From positions 124,001 to 188,000 of the forward strand of contig NZ_FNWW01000007.1 in assembly GCF_900108515.1 (NCBI RefSeq): a stretch of DNA of 64,000 nt, read 5' to 3'. Below, piece by piece: positions 1 through 8,406 of the stretch; position 1 is the stretch's first letter, and every line of letters starts with the position of its first letter. A program made the position numbers and the translations under genes. This DNA is from Halobacillus karajensis. GTDB lineage: Bacteria; Bacillota; Bacilli; Bacillales; Halobacillaceae. The notes under the pieces are model-generated. The model was given only the letters and a program-made list of their open reading frames with translations. It was not told the DNA's origin and ran no database searches.

Positions 1-523
1 CCGCCTGTCCGAGCGAAATAATTTGCTGGACTATTTTATTATAGTAAGGTTCTTTATTTGTGAAATCTTCTGTTTTGTATAGCAGTTCTTCCACTACATA
101 AACAAATGGATCGGGTAATGCTTTGCGTAACTTTGAACGCGTATATTTGGAAGAAGCGTAGGAAATAAGCTTTAACATCCGGTCAATCATTTGTATGTAC
201 CAGTGTTCTAATTCCTGGTCATTATCAAATGCATTCTTAATTAACTTGATTTTTTCTTCAGGGTAATACACTAATGTAGCAAACTCATTCATTTCTTCTG
301 CTGATAATTCCTCTTCAAAGAGATCGGCTATTTTCTCTTTCACTTTCCCGGAACCATTTCTTAACACATGTTGGAAAGCTTGATATTCCCCGTGTAAGTC
401 ACTGACAAAGTGCTCTGTCCCCTTGGGCAGATTAAGAATGGCTTTTAAGTTAATGATTTCTGTAACGACTTTTTCTTCACTATCATATTTTTGAGCCAGT
501 AAATCTAAGTATTTGCTGTTCAA
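1..523 (-). CDS. fbp: Fructose-1,6-bisphosphatase, class III (5' part only)
   Basis: Gluconeogenic enzyme hydrolysing fructose-1,6-bisphosphate, of the large Firmicutes type. The frame starts at a TTG at 523 behind a GAAAGGGG Shine-Dalgarno and stays open to the left edge, giving about 174 of the roughly 650-670 residues usual for the family. The N-terminus reads [20 protein letters not shown] and contains SDLHGEY near residue 41, the D-x-H-G metallophosphatase signature. No ATG fits this frame nearby, so the TTG start is the best choice. Family call is confident; the 3' end lies outside the window. Confidence 0.88.
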   Translation of the reverse strand, partial: MNSKYLDLLAQKYDSEEKVVTEIINLKAILNLPKGTEHFVSDLHGEYQAFQHVLRNGSGKVKEKIADLFEEELSAEEMNEFATLVYYPEEKIKLIKNAFDNDQELEHWYIQMIDRMLKLISYASSKYTRSKLRKALPDPFVYVVEELLYKTEDFTNKEPYYNKIVQQIISLGQA

Positions 524-869
524 GTTATGGTTCCCCTTTCCAAACGCATCTCTATATAGGAATGAACGTCCTATTATAATTTTTAGTTTCCTCAATTATA
601 TATGATGGTAACATGTTTTTTCTTAAGAAAGGCGTGGAGATCAGCAATTTTTCAGAGAATTTATTAAACGAACGAGATGTCAGATAAAAGCATGGAGGAT
701 TATCAGCGGATGTATGCCAGGGGGTGGATAAACAAAAGGAGAGGCAGCTATGAAAGCTTCCTCTCCCTTATTCTTTAAGAACGTTCGCCATTCACCGCGA
801 TAACAGGTTAGCTCTTATGAATCGGCAGACAGACCATGAGAAGATTTGTCACGAGGGCGGGTACTTGTT
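524..869. other. Intergenic region between fbp and the rsbR-like gene
   Basis: This 346-base stretch holds the upstream region of fbp (AT-rich around 575-605) and, near 736-766, the terminator of the leftward rsbR-like gene. I found no ORF with a ribosome-binding site in it. Confidence 0.5.
731..766 (-). terminator. Rho-independent terminator of the rsbR-like gene
   Basis: GGAGAGG (738-744) pairs with CCTCTCC (760-766), extended by AGCT/AGCT inside with one mismatch and a five-base loop. On the minus strand the stem is followed by TTTTGTTT. It lies about 100 bases beyond the stop of the leftward gene. Confidence 0.65.
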
Positions 870-1706
870 TTATTGATTGAAATGGGGGAAAAAATATTCA
901 CTTAACGCTTGCTGCAAAGTAGCAAGCGTTTCCGTCTGTTGATTGAATTGGATTCCGAGATTCGTAACCTCTCTTACAGTTTCTTTCCTTAATCCCGTGA
1001 TTACCGTTTTGCATCCCATCATTGATATACCGTCAATCACCTTCGTTAACTCAATCGTACTTTCTTTATCCATCGTAGCGATACCAGATAAATCCATGAT
1101 TAGTGTTTCTATGCTCAAATCGGAGACCTTTGTTAACACTTTGTCTTTTAGAATTTCTATCCGATTGTTATCCATCGCACCTATAAGCGGGAGAATACAG
1201 ATCGAGGAACCGATCGGGATGATGGGGACAGACAGATTTTTGACCAGCTCCTGCTGAGCCGAGAGCAATGAGTCTTTGTAGGTAGAATAGGTGATGAAGA
1301 ATGAATTCAGAAATTCATCCACCCGGTCATTAATCGCGCTTTCCAATTGAAAAAAATCACGAATTTTCTTATTTTCATTCATCTCATAGAATTTCTCAAT
1401 GAGTCTCCACAGGGACCTGCGGATAGCCTGGAACCATTCTAATTTGAATGAAAGATCAATGGAATGAGTCGCCCAGGCAATTCCCTCTTGTTTGGCGAAT
1501 TTCCTCAACGCTTCATCTTCTCCATCAATAATATAATAAACCAGGGTATGAGCATTGTTCACCAGATCGATGTTCCCCACGGTTAGGATTTCATGAATCT
1601 TGTCTTTGACATTCACAGCCTCAGACAAAAGGATCTGCTCAAAATTTTGATTATTTTTCTCAAAGAAACCTTTTAATTGATTGGAATACTCATATGTTTG
1701 TTCCAT
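870..1706 (-). CDS. RsbR-family STAS-domain stressosome protein (RsbRD-like)
   Basis: Predicted co-antagonist of the stressosome, the cytoplasmic complex that senses stress and releases RsbT to activate sigma B. The N-terminal ~150 residues look like the helical globin-type RsbR sensor domain; the C-terminal ~110 residues are a STAS domain (LIMDLSGIATMDKES, then VITGLRKETVREVTNLGI). I chose the ATG at 1706 because AAAGGGTGAG precedes it with good spacing; the upstream in-frame ATG at 1724 has no Shine-Dalgarno. Where RsbRA carries its two phosphorylatable threonines, alignment by eye puts Lys (MDK) and Glu (VRE). The gene stands alone, as RsbR paralogues often do. Family call is good; the exact paralogue is uncertain. 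Confidence 0.82.
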   Translation of the reverse strand: MEQTYEYSNQLKGFFEKNNQNFEQILLSEAVNVKDKIHEILTVGNIDLVNNAHTLVYYIIDGEDEALRKFAKQEGIAWATHSIDLSFKLEWFQAIRRSLWRLIEKFYEMNENKKIRDFFQLESAINDRVDEFLNSFFITYSTYKDSLLSAQQELVKNLSVPIIPIGSSICILPLIGAMDNNRIEILKDKVLTKVSDLSIETLIMDLSGIATMDKESTIELTKVIDGISMMGCKTVITGLRKETVREVTNLGIQFNQQTETLATLQQALSEYFFPHFNQ

Positions 1707-1857
1707 TCTCTCACCCTTTCCCATTTAGATAAAAAGGTTTCACATTGAAGATATGTCTTCTTTCCTATTTTAACTCAGTAAACATATCGTACTATATTTT
1801 ACAACAAGGTACCTATTATTTGCACTTATAGATTTCAAGTTTTCTATGTTTCGAAGC

Positions 1858-3483
1858 TCATCCAAAATAGGTGACCAAAGCTTCTTTTAACCCCCTCGCT
1901 TGGTTCATTGACGTGCGGACTAAAGAATAGGCATCAGGCCGAATAATCATGACATCCCCTTTAGACAAACCTAATCTGTCTTTTGCATCCCCTTTCATAT
2001 CAAGAAAAAGGGACTCTTTATACTCATTCTTCCCTCGCCCACCATTTTTTTGAATAATAAAAACAGGCGTTAACCAAGCTCCTGCCTTTTGCTCAAAGAC
2101 GCGAAGAGCTTTGAGCACTTGTCTCTCCAGTTCCGGTAAACTCGCTTCATCCGTATACACAAGAAATAAACATTCCCCTGGCCTTAATAAGCGGTACAAA
2201 TCTCTCTTCTCTTCTTGTAACGTATAAAGATCAATATTGGGAACTCTTTCTCCTGCTTTTCCCTTTTGGGGGAGGGCCATTTTCACCCTTGGTTTCGAAA
2301 ACGAAGGGAATGTATAATCAACAGCTATTTGTGATAAGCGGGCGGCTATTTTTTTCTGTATCGCAGGGCGGTTAAAGAAAAATTGCAAAGCTTTATTTCG
2401 GGCCTTTATCGCATATTTATTTTGCACACTCATGGCCCGGATTAATCGATCCGTCATATGAATGACGCCCTGGGCTATCGGTTTTCTCTCTTCCTGATAG
2501 GTATCAAGTAGTCGCGAAGATATAGGATAGTTTAAAACATAAGCTAATTTCCAAGATAAATTCACCGCATCCTGCATCCCTACATTCATACCCTGCCCCC
2601 CCAGTGGATTATGAATGTGAGCTGCATCTCCTGCAAAAAATACCCGCTTATCCCTATAAGAGGGAACCTGTCGATGGGAAGGTGTAAAACTGGACAGCCA
2701 AAAAGCCTCTTTTAACTGTAAGGATGATGGATATATCTTGGTTACAGACGACTGAATCTCTTCGAGTGTTACCTCCTTAGGAAACTGATCCCCTTGTTTG
2801 TCAAAGTCAATGACGATGACTCTTATGTATCCATTCTGGAAAGGGGCCAAGAAAAGCAACCCATGTTCTGTTGATAGTAGGGATAATTTATGATTTAACT
2901 CTGGGTCATTGGTTTTCACGTCTCCAAGCATGACAGTGATATTCTCGGATTCTCCCTCAAATGGCATTTGAGCCAGTTCTCTAGTCGTACTGTGAGCCCC
3001 ATCACAGCCGATGACGTATCTTGCAGTTATCGTATAGGGTTCCCCATCTTTGATCACAGTGGCGCGAACGAAATCTTCATCCTGTTGGATACGACTCAGT
3101 TTTGTACTTCGCTGCACAGTATTAGCGGGAAGATTATTTTCCAACATCTTTTCTGTTTTACTTTGAGGCAAAATACTTATAAAAGGATAATCCGTATTCA
3201 TGCGTAACCGAGAAACATCCATGGTGAACAATGGTTCATCATTATAATAAAAATTCAAGTGATGAGTAATAAAACTTTTATTCACCATTTTGTTTGCCAG
3301 GCCTAGTAACTCCAGCATCTCCATTGTACGAGCGTGAATAACTAAAGCCTTAGAATATATGGATGGATGGTCATTTTCATCGATGATTTGGTAACGAACC
3401 CCATACTTATTCAATTGATTTGCCATCATTAACCCCGTAGGTCCAGCACCGACAATTAAAACATCTGTATCCAGTTGTTGCAT
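1858..3483 (-). CDS. FAD-dependent aromatic monooxygenase (PheA/TfdB type)
   Basis: Flavoprotein hydroxylase of the FAD_binding_3 family, 541 residues. The dinucleotide-binding GAGPTG lies at residues 12-17, the DG motif in IGCDGAHSTTRE near 160, and the GD motif in FFAGDAAHIHNP near 285, followed by GGQGMNVGMQDA. The last ~150 residues form a thioredoxin-like tail typical of phenol-type hydroxylases. The ATG follows GAGGAGG. The substrate is unknown: relatives hydroxylate phenols, antibiotics such as rifampicin, or other aromatics. The gene is monocistronic, and a palindrome at 3757-3777 upstream may be an operator. Confidence 0.85.
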   Translation of the reverse strand: MQQLDTDVLIVGAGPTGLMMANQLNKYGVRYQIIDENDHPSIYSKALVIHARTMEMLELLGLANKMVNKSFITHHLNFYYNDEPLFTMDVSRLRMNTDYPFISILPQSKTEKMLENNLPANTVQRSTKLSRIQQDEDFVRATVIKDGEPYTITARYVIGCDGAHSTTRELAQMPFEGESENITVMLGDVKTNDPELNHKLSLLSTEHGLLFLAPFQNGYIRVIVIDFDKQGDQFPKEVTLEEIQSSVTKIYPSSLQLKEAFWLSSFTPSHRQVPSYRDKRVFFAGDAAHIHNPLGGQGMNVGMQDAVNLSWKLAYVLNYPISSRLLDTYQEERKPIAQGVIHMTDRLIRAMSVQNKYAIKARNKALQFFFNRPAIQKKIAARLSQIAVDYTFPSFSKPRVKMALPQKGKAGERVPNIDLYTLQEEKRDLYRLLRPGECLFLVYTDEASLPELERQVLKALRVFEQKAGAWLTPVFIIQKNGGRGKNEYKESLFLDMKGDAKDRLGLSKGDVMIIRPDAYSLVRTSMNQARGLKEALVTYFG

Positions 3484-3927
3484 CTATATCCTCCTCAAAT
3501 ATATGAACGTATGATTCTTCTGTTGCTTTCTTTTCCCTCCCGCGCTCATTTGTTCATTAATTCCTCTCACATGGAAAGAACTTCAAGATGTATAAAAGGA
3601 ACTTTACTCATGATTCCCCCCATTCCAGGCACCCAAACCCCCCTTTAAACATTTATCCTTTTTGTTTCTTATGTTCTATCATTCCATGTGAATTTGTTCA
3701 ATCCTTGGCTTTTTGGAGCCATTCAAAAATAATAATTTTATAACAAAACCAATATCTAACTACCTAGACATTAGTTAATAGACAATAAACACAGCGTATT
3801 AGAAAAAATCTCCTTTCGAACATTTACACATACTCCCTAGGCGAATGACTCAACTTCTGGGTAAATGTACGCGAAACACACCGAGCTGAATAGAATGAAG
3901 AGACAATTTAAGGGAGGCGAATTTTTT
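3484..3927. other. Intergenic region between two divergent genes
   Basis: AT-rich region between the leftward monooxygenase and the rightward repeat-protein gene. It contains the palindrome at 3757-3777; I see no convincing ORF and no unambiguous promoter pair. Confidence 0.4.
3757..3777. promoter_or_regulatory. Operator-like inverted repeat
   Basis: TAACTA (3757-3762) and TAGTTA (3772-3777) form a perfect inverted repeat with a nine-base spacer. The size suits a dimeric MarR- or TetR-type repressor. No matching regulator gene is adjacent, so this is a tentative call. Confidence 0.3.
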
Positions 3928-4545
3928 ATGTATCATTTTCATCCGCAGTTTCGTCAACAGAGCCCAATGGTCTGCTTTCCTAAGGAGCAGGGGCCACAAA
4001 TGGAAGGTGGCATGGAAGGAACAGTTACAACGGAAGAGGATGAAGAAATGGATATCATCTGCTACCCATTACAAAACCTTCCAGGCGGGCAAGGGCAGAT
4101 GGGTAATGGAACCCAGCAAGGCAATAACCAAGGAGGAGGGAATGGAAACCAGCAGAATGGTGGGCAACAGAATGGAGAGGGAGGAAACGGGACGATGCCC
4201 CAACTTCCGGAAATTCCCATACCTGGCCAAAACGGCGGGCAAAATGGAATGCCAGGCGGCGGTATGCCCCAATTCCCTTTTCCTGGGCAAGGCCAAGGGA
4301 ATGGCCAAGGCGGCGGTATGCCTCAATTCCCTTTTCCTGGGCAGGGTCAAGGGAATGGCCAAGGCGGCATGATGCCCCAACTCCCTTTCCCGGGGCAGGG
4401 TCAAGGGAATGGCCAAGGCGGCATGATGCCCCAATTCCCTTTCCCAGGGCAGGGTCAAGGTAGTGGGCAAGGCGGAGGTCAAGGGCGCTGGCAGACAATA
4501 AGAGGTCCTTGGCAGATCACCCCGCAGAACCCATACCTTTGGTGA
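3928..4545 (+). CDS. Gly/Gln/Asn/Pro-rich tandem-repeat protein
   Basis: Unrecognised 205-residue low-complexity protein. The ATG at 3928 follows AAGGGAGG and starts MYHFHPQFRQQ; an upstream in-frame ATG at 3865 lacks a ribosome-binding site. Residues ~25-50 are acidic (TTEEDEEMD), then Gly/Gln/Asn-rich sequence leads into four 18-residue repeats with core MPQFPFPGQGQGNGQ. There is no signal peptide or membrane segment. Two cysteines lie in the N-terminal third. Composition resembles Bacillaceae spore-surface or matrix proteins, but that is only inference. It is monocistronic, with a strong terminator downstream. Confidence 0.7.
   Translation: MYHFHPQFRQQSPMVCFPKEQGPQMEGGMEGTVTTEEDEEMDIICYPLQNLPGGQGQMGNGTQQGNNQGGGNGNQQNGGQQNGEGGNGTMPQLPEIPIPGQNGGQNGMPGGGMPQFPFPGQGQGNGQGGGMPQFPFPGQGQGNGQGGMMPQLPFPGQGQGNGQGGMMPQFPFPGQGQGSGQGGGQGRWQTIRGPWQITPQNPYLW
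4255..4470 (+). repeat. Four tandem 54-bp coding repeats
   Basis: Four consecutive units (4255-4308, 4309-4362, 4363-4416, 4417-4470) encode GG(G/M)MPQ(F/L)PFPGQGQG(N/S)GQ. Nucleotide identity between units is high, so copy number could vary by slippage or recombination without breaking the frame. Confidence 0.85.
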
Positions 4546-4572
4546 AACGTTAAAACACCTTTTCCTCATAAC

Positions 4573-4614
4573 AAGTGCCCCCGCCGGCAGTTCCGTGCAG
4601 GCGAGGAGGCACTT
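4573..4614. terminator. Bidirectional terminator between convergent genes
   Basis: AAGTGCC (4573-4579) pairs with GGCACTT (4608-4614), with additional GC pairing inside. It sits between the repeat-protein gene and the convergent nucleoside hydrolase. Confidence 0.6.
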
Positions 4615-4618
4615 CCCT

Positions 4619-5545
4619 TCATTCGGGTATCATCACTTTACGAAATTCGTGAATGAAGGCTTCATAATGAAGTTTCATGGCAATTCTTGTCTTTCCGGTT
4701 TTGCTTGTTGGGCGAATATCAATATAGGATTGTCCTTTGGCTTCTACCCCCTCAATAACATTGGCATCATAATATATGTAATCCACGATATTAGGACTTT
4801 CCAAAAGGATAATGGGCAGGAGATCATGGATCGGTGCGCCCGGAATACCAGGAAACTTCTCTTTATAAAAATTATAATAATACTCAAAGACGGGTTTCAT
4901 CATAAACGCGTAGGTATTTTTTGTGTTCATCGAGATTTGATCTACGAGATCTGGAGTGATGATAGCAAATTGTGTAACATTTAATGGAGTAATGGTTAAA
5001 TTATGGGCAAACTGAAGCACATAATTGGAGGATGTAGGATCTCCATAAAAATTGGCTTCCGCCAATGGGGTGACGTTCCCTGGAATAAAAAATGCCCCAC
5101 CCATGACGTAAAAAGAATGAACCCATTTAATTTGATCTGAAAATAGGATAAAAGCAGTCGCCAAGCTTGTCGAACGGCCTGTATCCACGATAATGAGCTC
5201 CCCTCTGTACCTTTCCATAAGGAGCCGAATCGTATCAAAAGGATACATCTGATACTGAATATTTCCAGGTGGCTGTATGGGACCAATTCCTTCCTTTCCA
5301 TGGATTTCAGGGTAAAACGTTACTTCCTCCTGGTGAACGGGAGAGGTGGCACCTGGAATAATGGGAATATCACTCCTGCCTGCTAACTGAAGCAAATAAG
5401 CAGCATTCGCGGTCGCCTGGTCTTTCGTCACATTCCCATAACCTGTGACAATGCCTACAAGATCGACATTCTGGGCCAGCATAATATACATAATCGCGAG
5501 CGAATCATCAATTCCAGGATCACAAAATAGCAGGATTTTTTTCAT
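4619..5545 (-). CDS. Inosine-uridine preferring nucleoside hydrolase
   Basis: Cytoplasmic N-ribohydrolase splitting nucleosides into base and ribose, 308 residues. The N-terminal CDPGIDDSLAI (residues 8-18) is the family calcium-binding aspartate cluster, and IHDLLPII near residue 240 corresponds to the conserved C-terminal His-Asp motif. Full length for the family. Ribose released here could enter the rbsK pathway encoded 6 kb away, though the genes are not linked in an operon. Substrate preference cannot be read from sequence. Confidence 0.87.
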   Translation of the reverse strand: MKKILLFCDPGIDDSLAIMYIMLAQNVDLVGIVTGYGNVTKDQATANAAYLLQLAGRSDIPIIPGATSPVHQEEVTFYPEIHGKEGIGPIQPPGNIQYQMYPFDTIRLLMERYRGELIIVDTGRSTSLATAFILFSDQIKWVHSFYVMGGAFFIPGNVTPLAEANFYGDPTSSNYVLQFAHNLTITPLNVTQFAIITPDLVDQISMNTKNTYAFMMKPVFEYYYNFYKEKFPGIPGAPIHDLLPIILLESPNIVDYIYYDANVIEGVEAKGQSYIDIRPTSKTGKTRIAMKLHYEAFIHEFRKVMIPE

Positions 5546-5670
5546 TTGACGGGCCCCCCTTTGTATCTTTATATTCCGCCCATCACGACATATACCCCTA
5601 TTCCCATGTTTGATTAAAAAAGTTCACACCAACATCATTCCAAGCTCATGGTCAATACCCGTTTTCTCAT

Positions 5671-5793
5671 CTATATCGAATCCCCGCTCCACTCCTGAAA
5701 AAAAGGCATGCCCCACTCCCCGCAAATAAATGCAGAGTGGAAACATCCCTTGTTTACTGAAAGTCCTGGGTAGCCTGTGTACCCCCTGTACAT
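5671..5793 (-). CDS. Possible 40-residue peptide
   Basis: An ATG at 5793 follows AAGGTGG at ten bases and opens a 40-codon frame rich in Gly, Tyr and Phe, starting MYRGYTGYPGLSVNKGCF. It lies in the intergenic region after fosB. Chance cannot be excluded, and I know no family. Confidence 0.22.
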   Translation of the reverse strand: MYRGYTGYPGLSVNKGCFHSAFICGEWGMPFFQEWSGDSI

Positions 5794-5812
5794 GTGAGAG
5801 CGTCCACCTTTT

Positions 5813-6235
5813 TTATCGAAAGAATTCCATATGAGGTTTGGCTTCCTTATAATAGTCCAACCGCTCCTGAAGCGTACCCGTGTGAAATTCAAACTTATGA
5901 CCATCCGGATCCGTAAAATACACCGATGGTTTATCCCTTTTATCTCTTTTTCGCCCCGGGAGAATGTTGACATGATGATCTGTCAGCTTCTGATAGACCT
6001 CATCGAAATCGCGCTCGTCCACGGTGAAAGCCATATGGGTATAGGAGGCGGAAATTTCATTTCTCGGAATATCTTTTTCCTCGTTTAAAGCCAGCCACAA
6101 ACCATTCCAGTCAAAATAAGCAGTCGTCCTCCCCTTCACAACTAACTCAGCACCGAAAATATCCTGATAAAATCGAATCGACGTTTCTAAATCGGACACA
6201 GAGAATAATAAATGGTTAATTCCATGAATGTTCAC
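5813..6235 (-). CDS. fosB: Metallothiol transferase FosB (fosfomycin resistance)
   Basis: VOC-fold enzyme that opens the epoxide of fosfomycin with bacillithiol or cysteine, using a divalent metal. Metal ligands are visible as His8 (GINHLLF), His67 (SYTHMAF) and Glu116 ([10 protein letters not shown]). The signature [20 protein letters not shown] at residues 94-113 is characteristic of FosB rather than FosA or FosX. Length of 140 residues is normal. It begins a run of small leftward genes (fosB after a GNAT and a VOC gene) that may be co-transcribed. Such genes are common in Bacillaceae chromosomes. Confidence 0.88.
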   Translation of the reverse strand: MNIHGINHLLFSVSDLETSIRFYQDIFGAELVVKGRTTAYFDWNGLWLALNEEKDIPRNEISASYTHMAFTVDERDFDEVYQKLTDHHVNILPGRKRDKRDKPSVYFTDPDGHKFEFHTGTLQERLDYYKEAKPHMEFFR

Positions 6236-6260
6236 AAAGGCTCCCCATCCTTTCTAAAAA

Positions 6261-6764
6261 TCACTCGGTTGAATATAGATCTACGGTTCTTCCATCGAGC
6301 ATGATTTCTTTATTCCATCTCATCCCGACTTTCTTTGCAACCTTTTGTGAAGCTGTGTTTCCAGGCTGGATGAGTGCAACCAATCGTTTGTCATTCAAAT
6401 GTTTTTTTCCCTGTTGTAAAAGGAAAGCAGCAGCTTCTGAAGCATACCCCTGTCCTATGAAAGCAGGGGAAAGCCAATAACCAACTTCGATTACCTCTTC
6501 CCTTTCAATGATTTGCGGCACCCATCCAGCATGACCGATTCTTTCCCCGTCGGATTTACGAACCAGCACCATCAGCCCAAGTTTTTCACCAGCTCGGTAA
6601 GTCCGGTAAATCCAATCCAAAAAATCTTTTGCTCCTTTCCTGTCTTTCGGCTTTCCGTCACCAATATATCGAACGGTTTCAGGATCCGTTAATAAAGAAT
6701 AAAGAAATGGGAAATCCCCCTCTACATACCTCCGAAAATATAAGCGTTCCGTATGGAAATCCAT
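6261..6764 (-). CDS. GNAT acetyltransferase, RimJ/RimL type
   Basis: Acetyl-CoA-dependent N-acetyltransferase of 167 residues. The start at 6764 (MDFHTERLYFRRY) is preceded by AAGGAGAG at ideal spacing; an in-frame ATG at 6782 would place that Shine-Dalgarno inside the gene. GYWLSPAFIGQGYASEAA near residue 85-105 is the acetyl-CoA-binding motif A (Q-x-x-G-x-A). Its substrate, a protein N-terminus or small amine, is unknown. It lies 25 bases upstream of fosB and is probably co-transcribed with it. Confidence 0.82.
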   Translation of the reverse strand: MDFHTERLYFRRYVEGDFPFLYSLLTDPETVRYIGDGKPKDRKGAKDFLDWIYRTYRAGEKLGLMVLVRKSDGERIGHAGWVPQIIEREEVIEVGYWLSPAFIGQGYASEAAAFLLQQGKKHLNDKRLVALIQPGNTASQKVAKKVGMRWNKEIMLDGRTVDLYSTE

Positions 6765-6788
6765 CGTTCTCTCTCCTTCCATAAATCC

Positions 6789-7172
6789 TCACATGATCGG
6801 TTGATAGATTTCTAGAAGGTTGCCGTCAGGATCTCTGAAATGAGCCACTTTAATTCCCCAGTCCTTTTGCTCCACAGGCTCCGTAATAAAGGTCACTTTT
6901 TCTTTCCAACCTTCGTAAGCATGCTCTACATTATCTACTTTGAAAATCAGAGCAACCCTGTCCTCCCGTCTTTCCGCGGTTGTATAGGGTCTCCCGATCG
7001 CCTCGACCATCTGCCTTCGCTCGAAAATCCCCAACGTGATCCCTTGAAATGTAAAATCACAGTAATTGGAATCCTCATTCCCCCACGTCACTTTAAACCC
7101 AAGGACATCCTTGTAAAAGGAATAGCATTCTTTGTAATTGTCGACAAGCAGCCGTGTATGTGTCAGTTCCAC
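6789..7172 (-). CDS. VOC (glyoxalase/bleomycin-resistance) family protein
   Basis: Single-unit VOC protein of 127 residues: N-terminal MELTHTRLLVDNYKECYSFY and C-terminal FRDPDGNLLEIYQPIM, the latter with the usual metal-ligand glutamate. Relatives are dioxygenases, isomerases, thiol transferases or binding proteins, so no substrate can be assigned. It is first in the probable VOC-GNAT-fosB transcription unit. Confidence 0.78.
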   Translation of the reverse strand: MELTHTRLLVDNYKECYSFYKDVLGFKVTWGNEDSNYCDFTFQGITLGIFERRQMVEAIGRPYTTAERREDRVALIFKVDNVEHAYEGWKEKVTFITEPVEQKDWGIKVAHFRDPDGNLLEIYQPIM

Positions 7173-7430
7173 CCTTAACCATCCTTTCGTTTTTTAAATA
7201 AACGCAATCCCATGCTTCCGCCTCTTCCCTATCCCATAATCCAACGGAAACCGATTAGTTGTTATCGAGAATCTGTTCTCCTTTAAAAAGGTTGAAAAAA
7301 TTCCTACCATTTCCATCATAAAACAGACACCGTCCCTTTTTCCACGTTTTTTCATAACGAACGGAAGCCTTAGACACCTCTCCCGGATTGATCCTTCGTC
7401 TCTCCGTCTCCCTTGCCTGAATGATACAAC

Positions 7431-7461
7431 AAAAAAGAGACCCATCCTATGGAGTCTCTTT
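7431..7461 (-). terminator. rbs operon: Terminator of the ribose operon
   Basis: AGAGAC (7436-7441) pairs with GTCTCT (7454-7459), followed on the minus strand by TTTTTTG. It begins ten bases after the rbsB stop. Confidence 0.82.
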
Positions 7462-7469
7462 CTGTCTAT

Positions 7470-8396
7470 TTATTCACTAGTATCCTCTGTCATCATCTTC
7501 AGCGGCACTGGAATGGAATCTTGAACTTCCTCTCCCTGGAGCACATCCGCTCCTGCCTGAACAGCGAGCTCTCCGATTTTTTCTGGCTGCTGAGCGACTG
7601 TTGCGGAGAGATTTCCTTCTTTTATACTGTTGAGGGCGTCTTCATTGCCATCAAAACCAATGACAAGAATATCCTTACCTGAACTTTGAATGGCCTGATA
7701 GGCCCCCAGCGCCATTTCATCATTATGGGCAAACACAGCTTCAACATCAGGGTTCCCCTGCAGAATGTTCTCCATGGTATTCAAGCCTTCCGTCCGATCA
7801 AAATTCGCTGTTTGTTTGGCAATGACATCAAGCTGTTCATCGGCAATGTTATGGAACCCGGCACCGCGCTCACGGGTCGCAGAGGCTCCTGGTACACCTT
7901 CCAATTCTGCCACTTTCGCTCCTTCACCAAGCTGATCAACAAGATACTGCCCGGCCATTTCGCCACCTTTTTCATTATCAGAGCTGACAAGTGTGGCTAC
8001 TTCTCCTTTGTCAGCCGAGCGGTCTAAAGTGACAACAGGAATGCCAAGGCTGTTGGCGGATTGTACAGCCGTTGAAATCGCGGAAGAGTCTGTCGGGTTA
8101 ATTAACAGGGCATCCACCCCCTGCTGAATCAAGTCTTCGACATCGTTGATTTGTTTCGCTGCATCATTCTGTGCATCAACCACGATCACTTCCATACCCT
8201 GAGCCTCAGCTTCTTTCTCCACCCCTTCTTTAATCGAAACGAAGAACGGATTATTCAATGTCGATACCGACAATCCTAGTTTAATATCATCCGGGCTTTT
8301 ATCCCCAGAAGGCTTGGCCCATTCCGGCGGCTGCAAGGAACAGGCGCCAAGGAATACCAGCGATACACTCATTAGTAAGACGAATAGTTTCCTCAT
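7470..8396 (-). CDS. rbsB: Ribose ABC transporter substrate-binding lipoprotein RbsB
   Basis: Extracytoplasmic ribose-binding protein that delivers ribose to RbsAC. The start at 8396 follows TAGGAGGG and gives 308 residues. The lipoprotein signal MRKLFVLLMSVSLVFLGAC has the lipobox Leu-Gly-Ala-Cys with Cys19 as the lipidated residue. The periplasmic-binding-protein type I fold follows (LGLSVSTLNNPFFVSIKEG, then LDRSADKG and FAHNDEMALGA). It is the last gene of the operon, ten bases after rbsC. An in-frame upstream ATG inside rbsC was rejected because the signal peptide starts at 8396. Confidence 0.93.
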   Translation of the reverse strand: MRKLFVLLMSVSLVFLGACSLQPPEWAKPSGDKSPDDIKLGLSVSTLNNPFFVSIKEGVEKEAEAQGMEVIVVDAQNDAAKQINDVEDLIQQGVDALLINPTDSSAISTAVQSANSLGIPVVTLDRSADKGEVATLVSSDNEKGGEMAGQYLVDQLGEGAKVAELEGVPGASATRERGAGFHNIADEQLDVIAKQTANFDRTEGLNTMENILQGNPDVEAVFAHNDEMALGAYQAIQSSGKDILVIGFDGNEDALNSIKEGNLSATVAQQPEKIGELAVQAGADVLQGEEVQDSIPVPLKMMTEDTSE

Positions 8397-8406
8397 GATT
8401 TCCCTC

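Noticed and set aside
4055-4569. Leftward frames opposite the repeat protein
   Set aside because: They are mirror frames of the 54-bp repeats; the rightward frame has the ribosome-binding site.
7194-7445. Leftward 83-codon frame after rbsB
   Set aside because: It overlaps the rbs terminator, has no Shine-Dalgarno and shows no family features.
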